A DNA stretch of 64,000 bases from Aurifilum marmelostoma (Eukaryota > Ascomycota > Sordariomycetes > Diaporthales > Cryphonectriaceae). The stretch is from positions 620,001-684,000 of the forward strand of contig JAMXSV010000010.1 in assembly GCA_027559495.1 (NCBI GenBank), written 5' to 3'. The notes below the pieces were generated by a model. It was not told where the DNA came from. It worked only from the letters and a program-made list of their open reading frames with translations, and made no database searches. Below, in pieces: positions 37,056-48,164 of this stretch (position 1 is the first letter of the stretch; each line of letters starts with the position of its first letter). Made by a program: the position numbers and the translations under genes.

Positions 37056-37781
37056 CTAGGTAGTTGTGGGGGCAGCGGGAGCAGCCTCGGGAGCCGCGGC
37101 AGGAGTAGCAGTGGCAGCAGCAGCAGGAGCAGTCTCGGCTTCCTCGCCTTCTTTCTTGACCTCTCCTTCAGCAGCAGCTGGCGCTGCGGCCTCGGTGGTT
37201 GTTGTAGCGGGGACAGGCTCCTCTTCCTTCTTGGCCGCCTCCTCGGCGGGCTTCGCGGGCTCGTCGGCGGTCGGGGCGGTGGCGGGGGCGGCAGCAGCTA
37301 CAGGAACAGAATAGATTGTCAGTATACACAAGTGCATAATTCGCACGCGCGAGCCCAGGTGGTCACCTGGGCGGATAATTGTTTGTTTATTTGGGAAGGG
37401 GGGGGGGGGTGAAAGGGTCCGGCTCAGGACATGCGCCATGCCGTGGCCAGAGTAAGTCAGGGAGGAGAACTGACCAGCTGGCGCAGGGGCGGTCTCGGTC
37501 TTTGCAGGCTCACTGGCGGCAGGCGTTGTGGAGGTAGCAGCCGGGGTGGTCTCAGTGGCCTTGGCGGCCTTCTTCTCGCTCTTCTTCTTGAAGATGGCCT
37601 GGAACTTGGCCTTCAAGTTCTTGAGCGCATCGGGGGCTGGGCACATTGTTAGAGAAGTCAACACAGCCAGGCCCGTCCAGGCAGGTCTGCCTCGTCCCGA
37701 TATCAAGGGTTGGAGAAATGGGCCCTGAGAGTGGCCGGCTTAGGAAATGCAGGCGTGTAATGACTTACGAACTCCAGGCAT
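37056..37781 (-). CDS. Small Ala/Pro/Thr/Glu-rich protein
   Basis: Predicted 138-residue protein from three exons, 37781-37769, 37636-37475 and 37297-37056, which sum to an exact multiple of three. The 13-nt first exon encodes MPGV and ends at GTAAGT. The structured-looking part is a short basic amphipathic segment, PDALKNLKAKFQAIFKKK. The rest is low-complexity Ala, Pro, Thr and Glu with Lys clusters, so it is probably disordered. No signal peptide or membrane segment. The intron 2 donor is GTCAGT, less common but joined to a clean acceptor. That intron contains a G12 run. Function unknown. The consistent frame through three splice junctions is the main evidence. Confidence 0.7.
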
Positions 37782-39199
37782 GTTGGATGGTTGTTGATAT
37801 GGAGACAGAGAGGTGGTGGTTGAAGCAAGAATGACCGTCGTGGGTGTAAGGTGGTTGTGGTTATGGTGGTTGATAGACTTTTTGAGGCAGAATACTCAAG
37901 TATGTAGTCAAGCCAAGGCTGGGAGAGAAAGAGAAAGGATGGGAAGAAGGTTAAAAAAAAAATGTCGAAATGAGGAAGATGAAGTAATGATTGGAGAAGA
38001 GAAAAGAGGAAGAGGGGGGAAATTTGAGACACGTCCTTGGGGTGACACGGAAACACGTCTGTTCGGATAATTTGCCAAGTTTTTTGATCATGAGAAGGTT
38101 CCCGGGTGGTCGATTGAGGAAAGAGAGAGTGCCATGCTCATTTCTCCAGTGGTTTGTTGTCGTCGTCGTTGCATCGGTGGCACCGAAAGAGGACCATGCT
38201 CCCGAGAGCAGCACCAACCAGCCAGCGCCACCTTCTTGAGACTTGTACACACACACACATACACACACATAGACACAAACACAGACACAGAGTCAGTCAG
38301 TTGTTCACTATCTCACAAACTCACTCATACTCAGCCACTGTGCCAAGGGCACATGACGAGCAATAGCAGGAGCAGCAGCAGCAGCAGCAGGAGGAGGAGG
38401 CGGAAGGCCGGAAGAGGAAAAGGAGGAGTGAACTCTTGGCAGATGCACTCCTCACCATAGCTTGATATGATACCATGATATCTGGGTGTCATAGCACAGA
38501 GAGCACAGCAGGTTGAGGTTGGAGACGATAACAGCTGGCTGGCTGGGCTGCTGTGGCTGACACCAACTAACCCTGCTGTGCTGTGCTGTGCTGTGCTGTG
38601 CTGTGCTGTGCTTGTGTTGTGCTTGTGCTGTGCTGTGTACCTGCTAGCTTGTGCAGCTCCAGCAGGTTCCCACCCCCAAACTACTTTAGACCAAATACTG
38701 CCACAAGTCACTATAAAATGCCCCACTGTCTACGCTGCAGCCGACATTACGTGATTAAACAGTGGCTGGGCACTACCCCCTGTATGATCCCCTGTAGGAC
38801 CCCTGAAGGCTTCTAGGCCTGGTGGTTGGCAGCAAGCTGGAACCTTATTATTTTTTTAATACAGGTACCACTAGCTGAACCCGGACCCTTGGTCTGTCAA
38901 CCATCAACACAGTGATGCCATCACAGCACCTACCTCATGCCTGTGATTTGAGATGGTGAACCACTTCAGCCATCCTGCCAGAGTATCAGTCTTCATTTGT
39001 AGTGTGACAATAAATTATAATTATCTCTCCCTTAATCCAGACAGACAATGTTCGCAGCTGATAGAATATCCTCGTAACTCCAGAGCAGGAAAAAAAAAGG
39101 AAGGAAAAAAAGATGAGGTCAAAACGTTTGGGAACCAGCAAGAGCAACTGCCAAGACACTCTCGACACTCACAACAACATTGCCCCTCCCCCACCTTCC
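37782..39199. other. Intergenic region with microsatellites
   Basis: Promoter and leader of the small Ala/Pro-rich gene and 3' flank of the GT90 gene. Holds a CA repeat near 38247-38280, an AGC repeat at about 38371-38391 and a pentanucleotide TGTGC array at 38574-38611. No gene supported. Confidence 0.55.
38574..38611. repeat. TGTGC pentanucleotide tandem array
   Basis: About seven perfect 5-bp units, followed by degenerate TGTGCT copies to about 38638. Direct tandem repeat without spacers. Confidence 0.85.
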
Positions 39200-41266
39200 T
39201 CACCAGTCGATCTTCCATGATGGCTTCTTCTTCTTCTTCTTATTCTTGTCCTCCTTCTTGGCCACTTCCAGATCAGCAACAAACCCAAGCCTGTCCCTCT
39301 TGGGGTCCATGACCCTGGCATACTCCAACAACAGCCTCCACACATACAGCATCATATCCTCCTTCCTCAGCACCTTGGCCGCCCACTCCTTGCTGGCCCT
39401 GGCGATCCTCTCCCCCTCTGCGTCGTGTCCGTCCAGGAAGTACGACAACACGGCCCAGATGTCCTGATAGCTGCTGTCAAAGGGCGCAAAGTGCACCCAC
39501 GGCACGAGCCGGTCGTCGTGCCACTCGGCGTACAGCGTCGCCTTGAGCGGGCAGCTCGAGCTGCGCAGGATGCCCCGCCACCGCGCGCTGTAGCTGTGCC
39601 CGTCCACGTCCGGGAGGTACTTGTGGCCGTACTGCTCCGCCATGGGCACCGTGGCCGACACGGCAAAGTAGCCGCCTGTGTGCGCGCAGCCCAGGTCTGT
39701 CTGTTGTCCCTCCTCGTTGCGTGTCATCGGGTAGCACTCAAGGTTGTTGAAGCCCACGTCCGCCACACCCTCAAGCCACTCGCCAATCGCCCTCTCTGGA
39801 GGGTTCCCGCTTGTCCCTCCTCCTCCTCCAGACCCCTTCTTGTTGTTGTTGTTCTTGTTCTTCTCATCCGTCACCTCCTTGGCCGCCGTCACGTCTCGGT
39901 ACGCTGACCCTTGAGGCGGCAGCCGAAATGTAGGACCCGCCAGTTTATCACCGGCCTCGACCCGCCGCACAGTCGACCCGTTCATGACTTGCATCCACCG
40001 GTGGCGATGAAGGTGCCACCAGTTATCTGCCCGGTTCCGCCCTCCGCTCGCCACACCGCGCCAGATAGCGCCGTTCTTCTTGGCCGACCACGGCAGGTTC
40101 TTGTCAGGGCCTCCCGCGTAGAAGGGGTCGTCCGTCAGGTACATGGCCCCCGGCAGCAGGATCTCGTTGTTCTGCGGCAGCTTGCAACCGCCGAACATGG
40201 GCACGAGCTCATGCACCGTCGACATGCTGACGCTCTCGACAAAGGTGCCGTGCATCCCGCGCAGGTGCGGCTGCCAGCACGCATCCATGCTCGCAGAGAA
40301 GTTTGCCACGAACCCCGACCTCGTGTGAGGTAGGGGTCCGATCGGGTACAACTCGTCAATGGGCCTGCCTGCGTTCTGTATGGAGCCCACGGCCCGGGCA
40401 GGGCTTTCAGGCGGGCACGCAGCGCGAAGGTGGTCCCAGTACCGGCGCGCGTCGTCCGTCACCCACTGCGGCTGGAATCGCACGCTGCCGGAATCGAGGG
40501 CGCCATGGCCTGTATACTCAGTGATGGCCTGTTCGGCCGGGAATAGCTCCCTGCTTCGCACCTCGCGCCCGACATAGCGCGCCATCTTGTCCCAGGGGAC
40601 CAGCACGCGGCTCTCGTCCATGACGTTGACGGGCATGTCCAAGTCCGGCAGCTCGTGCACCATCTCGCGCACCAGGTCGGTCCACAGCTGTATGAATGGC
40701 GGCCGGTGTGCATCGTCCGTCTCCAACGTCGCGTTACCGCCGCGCACGCGTATGACCTGAGGCGCCGCGTGGGCCATGCGCCGCAACTCGACCGGATTAA
40801 GTGCCCAAAATGGCCCAACGTCACGGTGGATTCGGTCGAAAAACTCCTCCACCACCACCGCGTCGTGCTTCTTGCATGCCTCGAACCATGCTTCAAACCC
40901 AGGCGGCGGGTGGCGACCGCGTCGTAGGCGGTAGCGTGCTGCTGCTTCTTCGACGGTGTGCGATCTGTTCTGCACGAGGTTCGTGTAGGTGTGGTGGGCG
41001 TCTCGTATCAGTCGAGAGATTGGGTGCTTGTCTTCGGGGAGTGGTGCTGACGGTGGTCGTGAGTCTTCGTCCTCTTGTGGTGGTGAGGAGGAGGGGGAGG
41101 ATGATGATGATGAGAAGGACGAGCTGAGACTGCCGATAGGCCAGAAGTTGGGCCGGGCCAGCTTGTCAGAGCCTCCGGGGTAGCTGAGGATGATATACCC
41201 CGTGAAGAGGCATGTTATGGTAGCAAATAGGAAAAGCCGTGGTCGGTTGGGATATCCGAGTAGCAT
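39200..41266 (-). CDS. CAP10 / GT90 family glycosyltransferase
   Basis: Intronless gene for a 688-residue type II membrane protein of the CAP10 (glycosyltransferase family 90) type, related to cryptococcal capsule-associated xylosyltransferases. The likely site is the Golgi lumen. A short cytoplasmic N-terminus (MLLGYPNRPR) is followed by a single hydrophobic anchor (LFLFATITCLFTGYIILSY). A Ser/Pro-rich stem with acidic residues comes next. The catalytic domain occupies roughly residues 320-650, with KNGAIWRGVASGGRNR, YLPDVDGHSYSARWRG, SSSCPLKATLYAEW and WVHFAPFDSSYQDI as visible family blocks. An Asn/Lys/Gly-rich insertion lies near residue 480. The Lys-rich C-terminus ends WKIDW. Donor and acceptor are unknown; wall or secreted glycans are the usual inference. 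Confidence 0.92.
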   Translation of the reverse strand: MLLGYPNRPRLFLFATITCLFTGYIILSYPGGSDKLARPNFWPIGSLSSSFSSSSSSPSSSPPQEDEDSRPPSAPLPEDKHPISRLIRDAHHTYTNLVQNRSHTVEEAAARYRLRRGRHPPPGFEAWFEACKKHDAVVVEEFFDRIHRDVGPFWALNPVELRRMAHAAPQVIRVRGGNATLETDDAHRPPFIQLWTDLVREMVHELPDLDMPVNVMDESRVLVPWDKMARYVGREVRSRELFPAEQAITEYTGHGALDSGSVRFQPQWVTDDARRYWDHLRAACPPESPARAVGSIQNAGRPIDELYPIGPLPHTRSGFVANFSASMDACWQPHLRGMHGTFVESVSMSTVHELVPMFGGCKLPQNNEILLPGAMYLTDDPFYAGGPDKNLPWSAKKNGAIWRGVASGGRNRADNWWHLHRHRWMQVMNGSTVRRVEAGDKLAGPTFRLPPQGSAYRDVTAAKEVTDEKNKNNNNKKGSGGGGGTSGNPPERAIGEWLEGVADVGFNNLECYPMTRNEEGQQTDLGCAHTGGYFAVSATVPMAEQYGHKYLPDVDGHSYSARWRGILRSSSCPLKATLYAEWHDDRLVPWVHFAPFDSSYQDIWAVLSYFLDGHDAEGERIARASKEWAAKVLRKEDMMLYVWRLLLEYARVMDPKRDRLGFVADLEVAKKEDKNKKKKKKPSWKIDW

Positions 41267-43138
41267 CTTGGGCGACGCTTATCGTCTTCTTTGTCTTTTC
41301 TTTCTGGAATCCAGTTCATGGGGCCCGTCAAAAGTTCACACAGCACACTTCTCGCCCGCCCTCATCTGAGATGCGTCGTGTCTCCCTAGTGTGTTGTGTG
41401 ATGGTCAGAACGCCCTGGAAAACAAGAATGAAGAGGAACTCCAACAAGCTCAGGTCGATCAAGAGCCCTCGATCGATGCCACCTCCGCGCTCGAAAGGTG
41501 AGCAGGCAATATTTCTCACCGTTGTGGTTCAAACAACAAGAGAGAGACGAATAGGATAAAAGTTATAAGGAAAACAAGGGCAGGAGCAGGTTAGTGACAA
41601 CAATCCCTTGCCACGCGAGCAGATACTACTCGTCGTCACAAAACTTCGCTCAGAGAAGAACCACATACAGTGGTTATCAAACGTGCAGATCCCTTTCTAC
41701 TAACTTTCAAGAAAGAGAGAGAGAGAGAGAGAGAGAGAAAACCCAAATACAGCAAGTAAGTTCCACCTAGATCAGCAAGGGCAAGCATTGGTGTCCGAAA
41801 AAGACCACGTAACGAACTCTCTTTTTTTTGCCTCTGCCTTCCCAGGCGCGCAGTAGATCGATAAGATCTCTCCTGTTTCTTGGCTCTCGTTTTTCTTCTC
41901 TTTTCCTGCAGAGGGCGTGTGTGGTTAGTTCCACGGGCTATCGAATGCGAGAGAAGGATTTCTTAGGGAGAGATGCTTGGCCGCTTGGCCAGATACCAGT
42001 CCATGGGAAGAACGAGATCTTGGGTGGGAGGTGAGTGCGCCTGAGCCGGCCGTACCGAAGAGAAAGACTCTCCCTGGTTGAGCCAGACCCCTTGTGTGTC
42101 TCACACCACGGGTCCTTCACGCGCCTTGCACGTCTCCATCCCTTGCTGCAAATATGCCGTTGGAATGCCGGCTGCATGTCATCGGTTTTCCCGTGTTACT
42201 CTCCACCGGTCACTGAGTAGGAGAATACAAATCTGCTCGCGCTTCCTCGCCAGGAGTGACACGGTATTAAGTACTCTTGTTGCCTGGTAGCAAGGAATGT
42301 CTCTGGCCTCCTATTCTCGCATGCCGCCGCCCCCTTTCTTCCATCTCCCGGAGAGGAGAACTCGTATCCTCTGAGCGTCTACACATACACACACGTGCAC
42401 TCCAGTCCTCGTACAAAGACATGTCGTTGCAGCCAATGAATTTCCTCCTCCTGCTCGCTCTCCTCCGCACCAATCAGAACTCTTGCCATCCATCAAGTCC
42501 GTCCAAGGCTAGCCCCGCCCTCTCCCTATCGAGGCGGAGTTCCCCTCCTTTCACTCTCCTCAGTGATATGAACACTCTTGCTGAGCGTTACACAAAAGAA
42601 GCCCATCAGGAACACGTACGATAAGTGATACGCAGGCTCCTCACAAAAGCCACACCGAAACGCCGACCCGTGTCCAACGTCCTGCCACCATGCGTGTGCA
42701 ACCCTCATCATATCCCCGATGCGCTTTATATTCTCGTGACCAGCGCCTACCGACCAGGAAAGAGGCAAGGCTCGTGTGTAGCTTCCAGGATGAAAAGTAG
42801 AAACACTCTTGAAAACGCCCAAGTCCAACCAACCGCCCCGTCTCCCTTTCCAATGTATATATGTATATGCATGCACCCAAATCGTATGCTGTAGTCGCAA
42901 TGCCATGATGAACCAAAATGCCGGGTATCGTATATTTTCCAGCCGCCGCACCCCATGCTCCCAAAAACAAAAAAGAAGAAAAAAAACCCCCCAACCAAAC
43001 GCCTCGAAAGCAAAAGAGTGGGAAAACAAAGAAGCGGAGCTAAACCAATGATGAGATGATTTTGAGAGAGACGAGGCTCGTTGGATCACGAGAGGGGGCG
43101 CCAGCTGACTCTGGGCTGCTCACACACCAGATAGCAGT
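41267..43138. other. Intergenic region between GT90 and phytochrome genes
   Basis: Promoter and leader of the GT90 gene and 3' flank of the phytochrome gene. A GA dinucleotide repeat lies at about 41713-41738. No coding sequence supported. Confidence 0.55.
41713..41738. repeat. GA dinucleotide repeat
   Basis: About thirteen GA steps roughly 450 bp upstream of the GT90 start. Simple repeat. Confidence 0.85.
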
Positions 43139-46100
43139 TCAGCTCATGCTTTCACGCGCAGCGTTAACCTCGTTGCCTTTGAGATCCACATCGCGGAGCG
43201 ACGGTGCATCCTTGGCTTTTTCGGTGGGAGGCAGCTCCAATCTCTTTCTGAACCAGCCACCGCGCTCCCACTCGCCAGCGACGTAGACGGCGTCGTTTCG
43301 TGCTTCGTCATCGATAATGCCGAACAGGAGATGCTCCAGTCTCTTGAAGTCGATAGGCTTCAGGATCCAGCCGTCGAATCCAGCGATCATATATGTGTCC
43401 TTCTCGCGTTCGACGAGTGAGGCAGACACGGCAAAGATCGGTATCCTGCCATGATTCGATGCAAGAGCAGAGAGCTTATGATGCTCACCAGCGGTCTCAA
43501 TTGCTCGGATCATTTCGGTACTGCGACGTCCGTCCACGATGGGCATCTGGCAGATATATAATCAGCACAAGTAGGCAGTTGTGAGTCGAGAGTGTGGAAT
43601 ATGACTCACCTGCATGTCCATGAGAACAACATCGAACTTGCCGTCGCTATCTTTGTAAGCTGCTGCACAATCCTCGCCATTCACGGTGTGGTAGACTGTA
43701 TGCCCAGCCTTCTCCAATCGTTTCCTCAAAACCTTCATGTTGACGGGGTCGTCTTCAGCCACAAGAACTTGGAGCTTGGCTGAGCCTGGTGTGCCAGACA
43801 GATGAACTCTGCCATCCACCGTCGTAGCTTCCGACGCAGTCGGCAATGGACTCTCTCCGACCTCGAAGACCACGCCAGAGGTCTGGCTAGACTGTGCTGG
43901 TCTTTCTGGTTGGTCCTGATACTCATCCGGGACTTTGACCGGCCTGATAGGCATTTTCGCGTCCGTCACGAATTCCATACCCACAGGTCTCTGGGTGTCA
44001 ACCTGTGTATCGTTAGGTTTGCCAGGGGAAGATATAGATCTCGACAAGGTGTTGGGCCTCTCGGGGGCACGATCCGGACTGAGGGACCGTGACGTGGAGA
44101 CTCTCCTTGTCGAGCGATAGTAAGGTCCCTTGGAGTTGCGTCTTTGGGTTCGCACCGTTTCTGATTCGGGCTCACCAAGACTCAGAGTAGTTTGAATAGC
44201 ATCAATGAGCCTGTCAGCATCACTCTTGTTGCTCAGGCCACTACCCCGGCTTGTCACGCTACGGAGACTGCCGGCGCTGATCTCGTCAAAGCTACGGCTG
44301 TGACTTAGTGCCTGCCTGCTGGCGCTAGGAGCGCTGGGACCCCTGTCAATAAGCATCAACTCGCCTTCGTGTGAAGCAGGCATGGTCTTTGACACAGAAG
44401 GGATTGTAGATGTCGCCACAGAAGGCTCGCCCTGTTCCAGACTTTCCGCGACGGCTGGTGAGTCTTGCGACGGCATCTCGAAAGGCAATTGAATGACGAA
44501 TCGCGAGCCCTTTCCATCCTCAGACTTGAGCCGTAGTTGGCCGTCCATGTTTCTGTGAAGCGTGTTAGCATTGCCAATCTTGTGTGGATTAGATATTCGA
44601 GGTATACACTGCATAGAGCCGCATCGTTCGAGCGTCTGCGTAACCGTCTCGTGTATTCGAGCTCGTCGCACAAAAATAACGAGAAGGCAATAAAGAAAAG
44701 GCACAAAAGAAACAGAAACATTTGACATGCAGACACGGTTTGCCACAATGCCCAGTACAGGAAACAGAAGAAATCAAAATCTTACCGGATGATCCTCGAG
44801 ACAACCGCAAGGCCGAGGCCCAGAGTCTTCATATCCTCCTTGGATCTCTCCAGGGCTTCATCAGCATCCCCATCGTCCGCGTCAGTAGAAACCTGTTCAA
44901 GATCGCGGAACAGGGCGTCCAATTTGGCATCGCCTAAACCAAGTCAGCACAGGACCCGCAGCCAATTCTTCATCTTTTCGTTGAGAGGGATATTCCTCTT
45001 CTGTCTGAAGGGAGTCGATACTTCGAGGAGGAGGGAGAGGGGGGGGGGGGCTCTTACTCATTCCGCGGCCAGTGTCTTCCACAACAATCTCGATGCGAAC
45101 CTTCTGCTCTTCAACAGATATACAATAGTATTCGACCCTGACACTCCCCATAGACGTGTGCTCTACAGCATTGGCCGTCACGTTCGCGATTGCCTGACGG
45201 ACTCTTCGCTGATCACCGTACACAAATCTCGGCAATCCGGGATGCTCAAACACCTCGTAACCAATTCCCTTTCTCGAGGCATCCTTCTTGAAAGGTTCCG
45301 TGGCCTCCTTGATACACGCCTGGAGGTCGAATATCTCATCTTTGATTAGGTCGTTGCCCTCTTCAGTCATTGTCAAATCAAGAAGATCGTTGATGACGTA
45401 GATGAGCGACTTGGAAGCCGAGTGGGACCTAGACAAGTTGTCCCTCGTCTCCTGGTCCAGACTACCCTCGAGAGCTATTTCGAGATAATTGATGATAGCG
45501 TTGAGTGGCGTACGGACCTCGTGGGCGGAATTGGCGAGGAGGAGCCTCGTCAGTCGGCTGTTCTGCAGAGCAGCCTCTTTTTGTCTCCAGACCTCGATGA
45601 ACTTGCCGTATACGAGGCAGAGTACCGCCGCCGTCTCGATCTGCTCCTCGGACCACTCCCGACATTTGCCCAGCACAGTTTCGTGCCATACCTGGAAACT
45701 CTTTCTGGGCTCGAGATAGTTTTGCGTGCCCTCCTGGACAATCTTCTCGTATGGATTGCCGGCCCACTTCACCTCCCGGACCTGGCCCTTTCGGAAAAAC
45801 ACAATGAAGTCGTTACCGCCAACACTCAGGGGAACGTAGAGGAGGCCGGCAACGTAGTGAAACCCTGGTGGATAGTGAAGATCTGGAAAGTCAGACTTGA
45901 CGTCCTGTGTCGTCAATACTGACGTGAACTTTCTGAGCCTAAGGTATTCCAGCATGGCCAGGGCCTCTTGCGAGTGTTCGACCTTGCCCATGATCTTGGT
46001 CTCCCCTTTGATGGAAAGCATGCCGAAATCGGCGTCGAAAAGCTTCAACAAGTCGTCCGAAGAAGCGATGATGTAACCCGAGGGGTTCTTATCTGTAGGC

Positions 46101-48164
46101 ACCGTGTTGATGAGCTTGCGCGCCTGGAGCCTAGAGGCATACGACAGACGCTCGATGTTCCTCGACACTGTGTCGCCGACAAGTCGGCACATCTTTCTGA
46201 TTGGAAACGATACACGCATGCCCTTCGATCCGTACGAGTGGCACGCGATGAGACCCCAGAGCTCGTTGAAGGCGTTGATGGAAATAGACATGGAAGAGCG
46301 GACAGCCATGTTGCCGAGATATTTGAGGTGGATTGGAGACATCGCTCGAAGATAGGAATGCGTCATGTCCAGGGGGGACTTCGAGGTCCTCCTTGGAGCG
46401 ACAGACCAACCGCGCTGTCTCCTGGTCTCTATCGTATAGCAGCCGCACCTTGTTGAGCTTGTAGAGATCCCTGGCCTGTTTGGGAATGTCCGAGGCAGGG
46501 AAATGAAGACCCTTGTAGAGATCCCGCGTATGCGTCGGGTCTACAAGCTCCGTCACGACCTTCCCATTGAAAGACGCGTCGAACTGGTATATCATGACAC
46601 GGTGGAATCCTGTCAGCTCCTTGACGATCCCGACGAGGATCTTCAAGAACCGGTCGAGGTTGGGCGCGGAAGCCAGCTGGTCCTGGACCTGAGACATGAT
46701 ATCGAAAACCTGCATTGCACCGGCCTCTCCTCTGCGCTTGCGAGCACTTCTGAGTACCCTCAGCGGTTTGCTCGAGATCTCTGTGCTGTCGGCCAGCTCT
46801 TCCATGGTCGGGTTGCCATGGAGGGTGTCCTCTGGAACATCTGGCGTACGTTCGTCGTCGGGTCTCAAGGGGAAGTCATGATCATCATCGAGCTCGAATT
46901 CGCAGATGACCAATTCTGGATGTGCGGGGTGCACGTGAATTGCACACCAAAGCTTGACGGTCCTGGCCGGATTGTTAGGTATCTACATCCAAATTACATG
47001 CACGGAAGAGGCCGCGGGGAGTATGAATGGCAAGGGAAGCCCTTACCTCTTCTTGGGCGGCCGTATTGACATGCTGAACACCTCGGGTCCATTAATCGAC
47101 GGATCGGCGTCCTCGTCCCGTATGAAGTCGATGTGATCCAGTAAATTATCCGCTTGTTCCTCGGTCAGGATGTCGGTGAAGTTGCTCAGCCGGAACAGTT
47201 CCATGGGAGAATACCCAATCATGCGCTTTGAATTTTCACTTGCATAGCGCACCGTGAAGCGCCCGTCCGGTTCCTCGCGGATGGCTAGCATCAGGCCAAA
47301 ACTCTGCACGGCGCCAGGCGTATGGATGGGCTCGTCCTCGCAGCGCTGCAGGGTGCCATCCCTTCCAGTTATAACCAGGTGGCCGTCGTCAGTCATGACA
47401 TGCTTGAAGCGTGTCGTGGTGAGCCCGTCCAGCACACTCTCTGAGATGCCGGCTGAATCCCGTCCCGATGAGCTGAAGTGATCTGAGCGACGATCTCCCC
47501 CGGTACCCTCCGATTCCTTCTCCTCGTCATCTGACGTGGCCTCGTGGGCGAAAAGAGGTAAAGGCTGGGAGGTCTGGCGCTCGGCGTCAGCCTGGACGCT
47601 GGACCTGGCACCTGTCGTTGTATTGTTCCTCCGCCTCGTCCCTGACGGGGTTGGAAGGGTCGGGGACGTCACTGCTGGGGGGGAGAGCACAGAATCGCTC
47701 CTAGGACCCCCATGGCGACCCGTCTGGGCCTCAACATCACGCCGTAACTGAGACGTCCTGCTGAAGGCTGAGATGTCGCTGCTGTCTGCCGACATGCGCG
47801 GGAAGTACTCATGGTCTGTGGAGGATCTGTTGGTAGGGTCGACGCTGATGACGGAGCGGATGGGGAACACGCGGTCAGACTGGCCGGCCTGGCTGCCATG
47901 TCCCAGCTGGCGGTCCGAAGCAGCGCTCCATGACGACTGCACGCTTGGGGTCTGCACTCGATTCGGGAGACCCACGTCAAAGGGAAAGTGTGTGTCTAAG
48001 CGAGGGTGCACGGGGGTTGGGCTGCTGGTGCGGGAAGCGGGCTGCGAGGGCTGCTGCTCGCGATCCTTTGCGAAGTCATGCTCCTCCACTGGGGGCGGCT
48101 CTGATGATGCGGGAATATCAGGCCGCTGCTGGGCTGCAGCCTGGTCCTGGTTCGACGAGTCCAT
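43139..48164 (-). CDS. Fungal phytochrome hybrid histidine kinase, frameshifted as sequenced
   Basis: Red/far-red photoreceptor with PAS-GAF-PHY sensor, histidine kinase and receiver. Exons: 48164-47047, 46962-45058, 44933-44786, 44552-43610 and 43546-43139. The first splice uses the acceptor after the CTAAC branch site and yields IRPPKKRTVKLWCAIHVHP. The bilin-binding Cys is about C275 in LQRCEDEPIHTPGAVQSFG. HisKA has SAHEVRTPLNAI (His about 853), the ATPase G1 box is DTGRGM near 1003, and the receiver is VVLMDMQMP (Asp about 1369). Exon lengths total 4522, one more than a multiple of three. The extra base lies in a C6 run (46377-46372) where EDLEVP must continue into LDMTHSYLRAMSPIHLKYL. 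As written, translation ends after roughly 650 residues without PHY, kinase or receiver. With five Cs the product is 1506 residues. Homopolymer error or a real mutation are both possible. Confidence 0.93.

Noticed and set aside
38574..38638. Regular short repeats that could suggest a CRISPR-like array
   Set aside because: Contiguous 5-bp microsatellite units without spacers, in a eukaryotic genome.
46963..47046. Apparent frame loss at the first phytochrome splice
   Set aside because: Using the acceptor after CTAAC (exon from 46962), not the nearer GTAG, restores KKRTVKLWCAIHVHP in frame.
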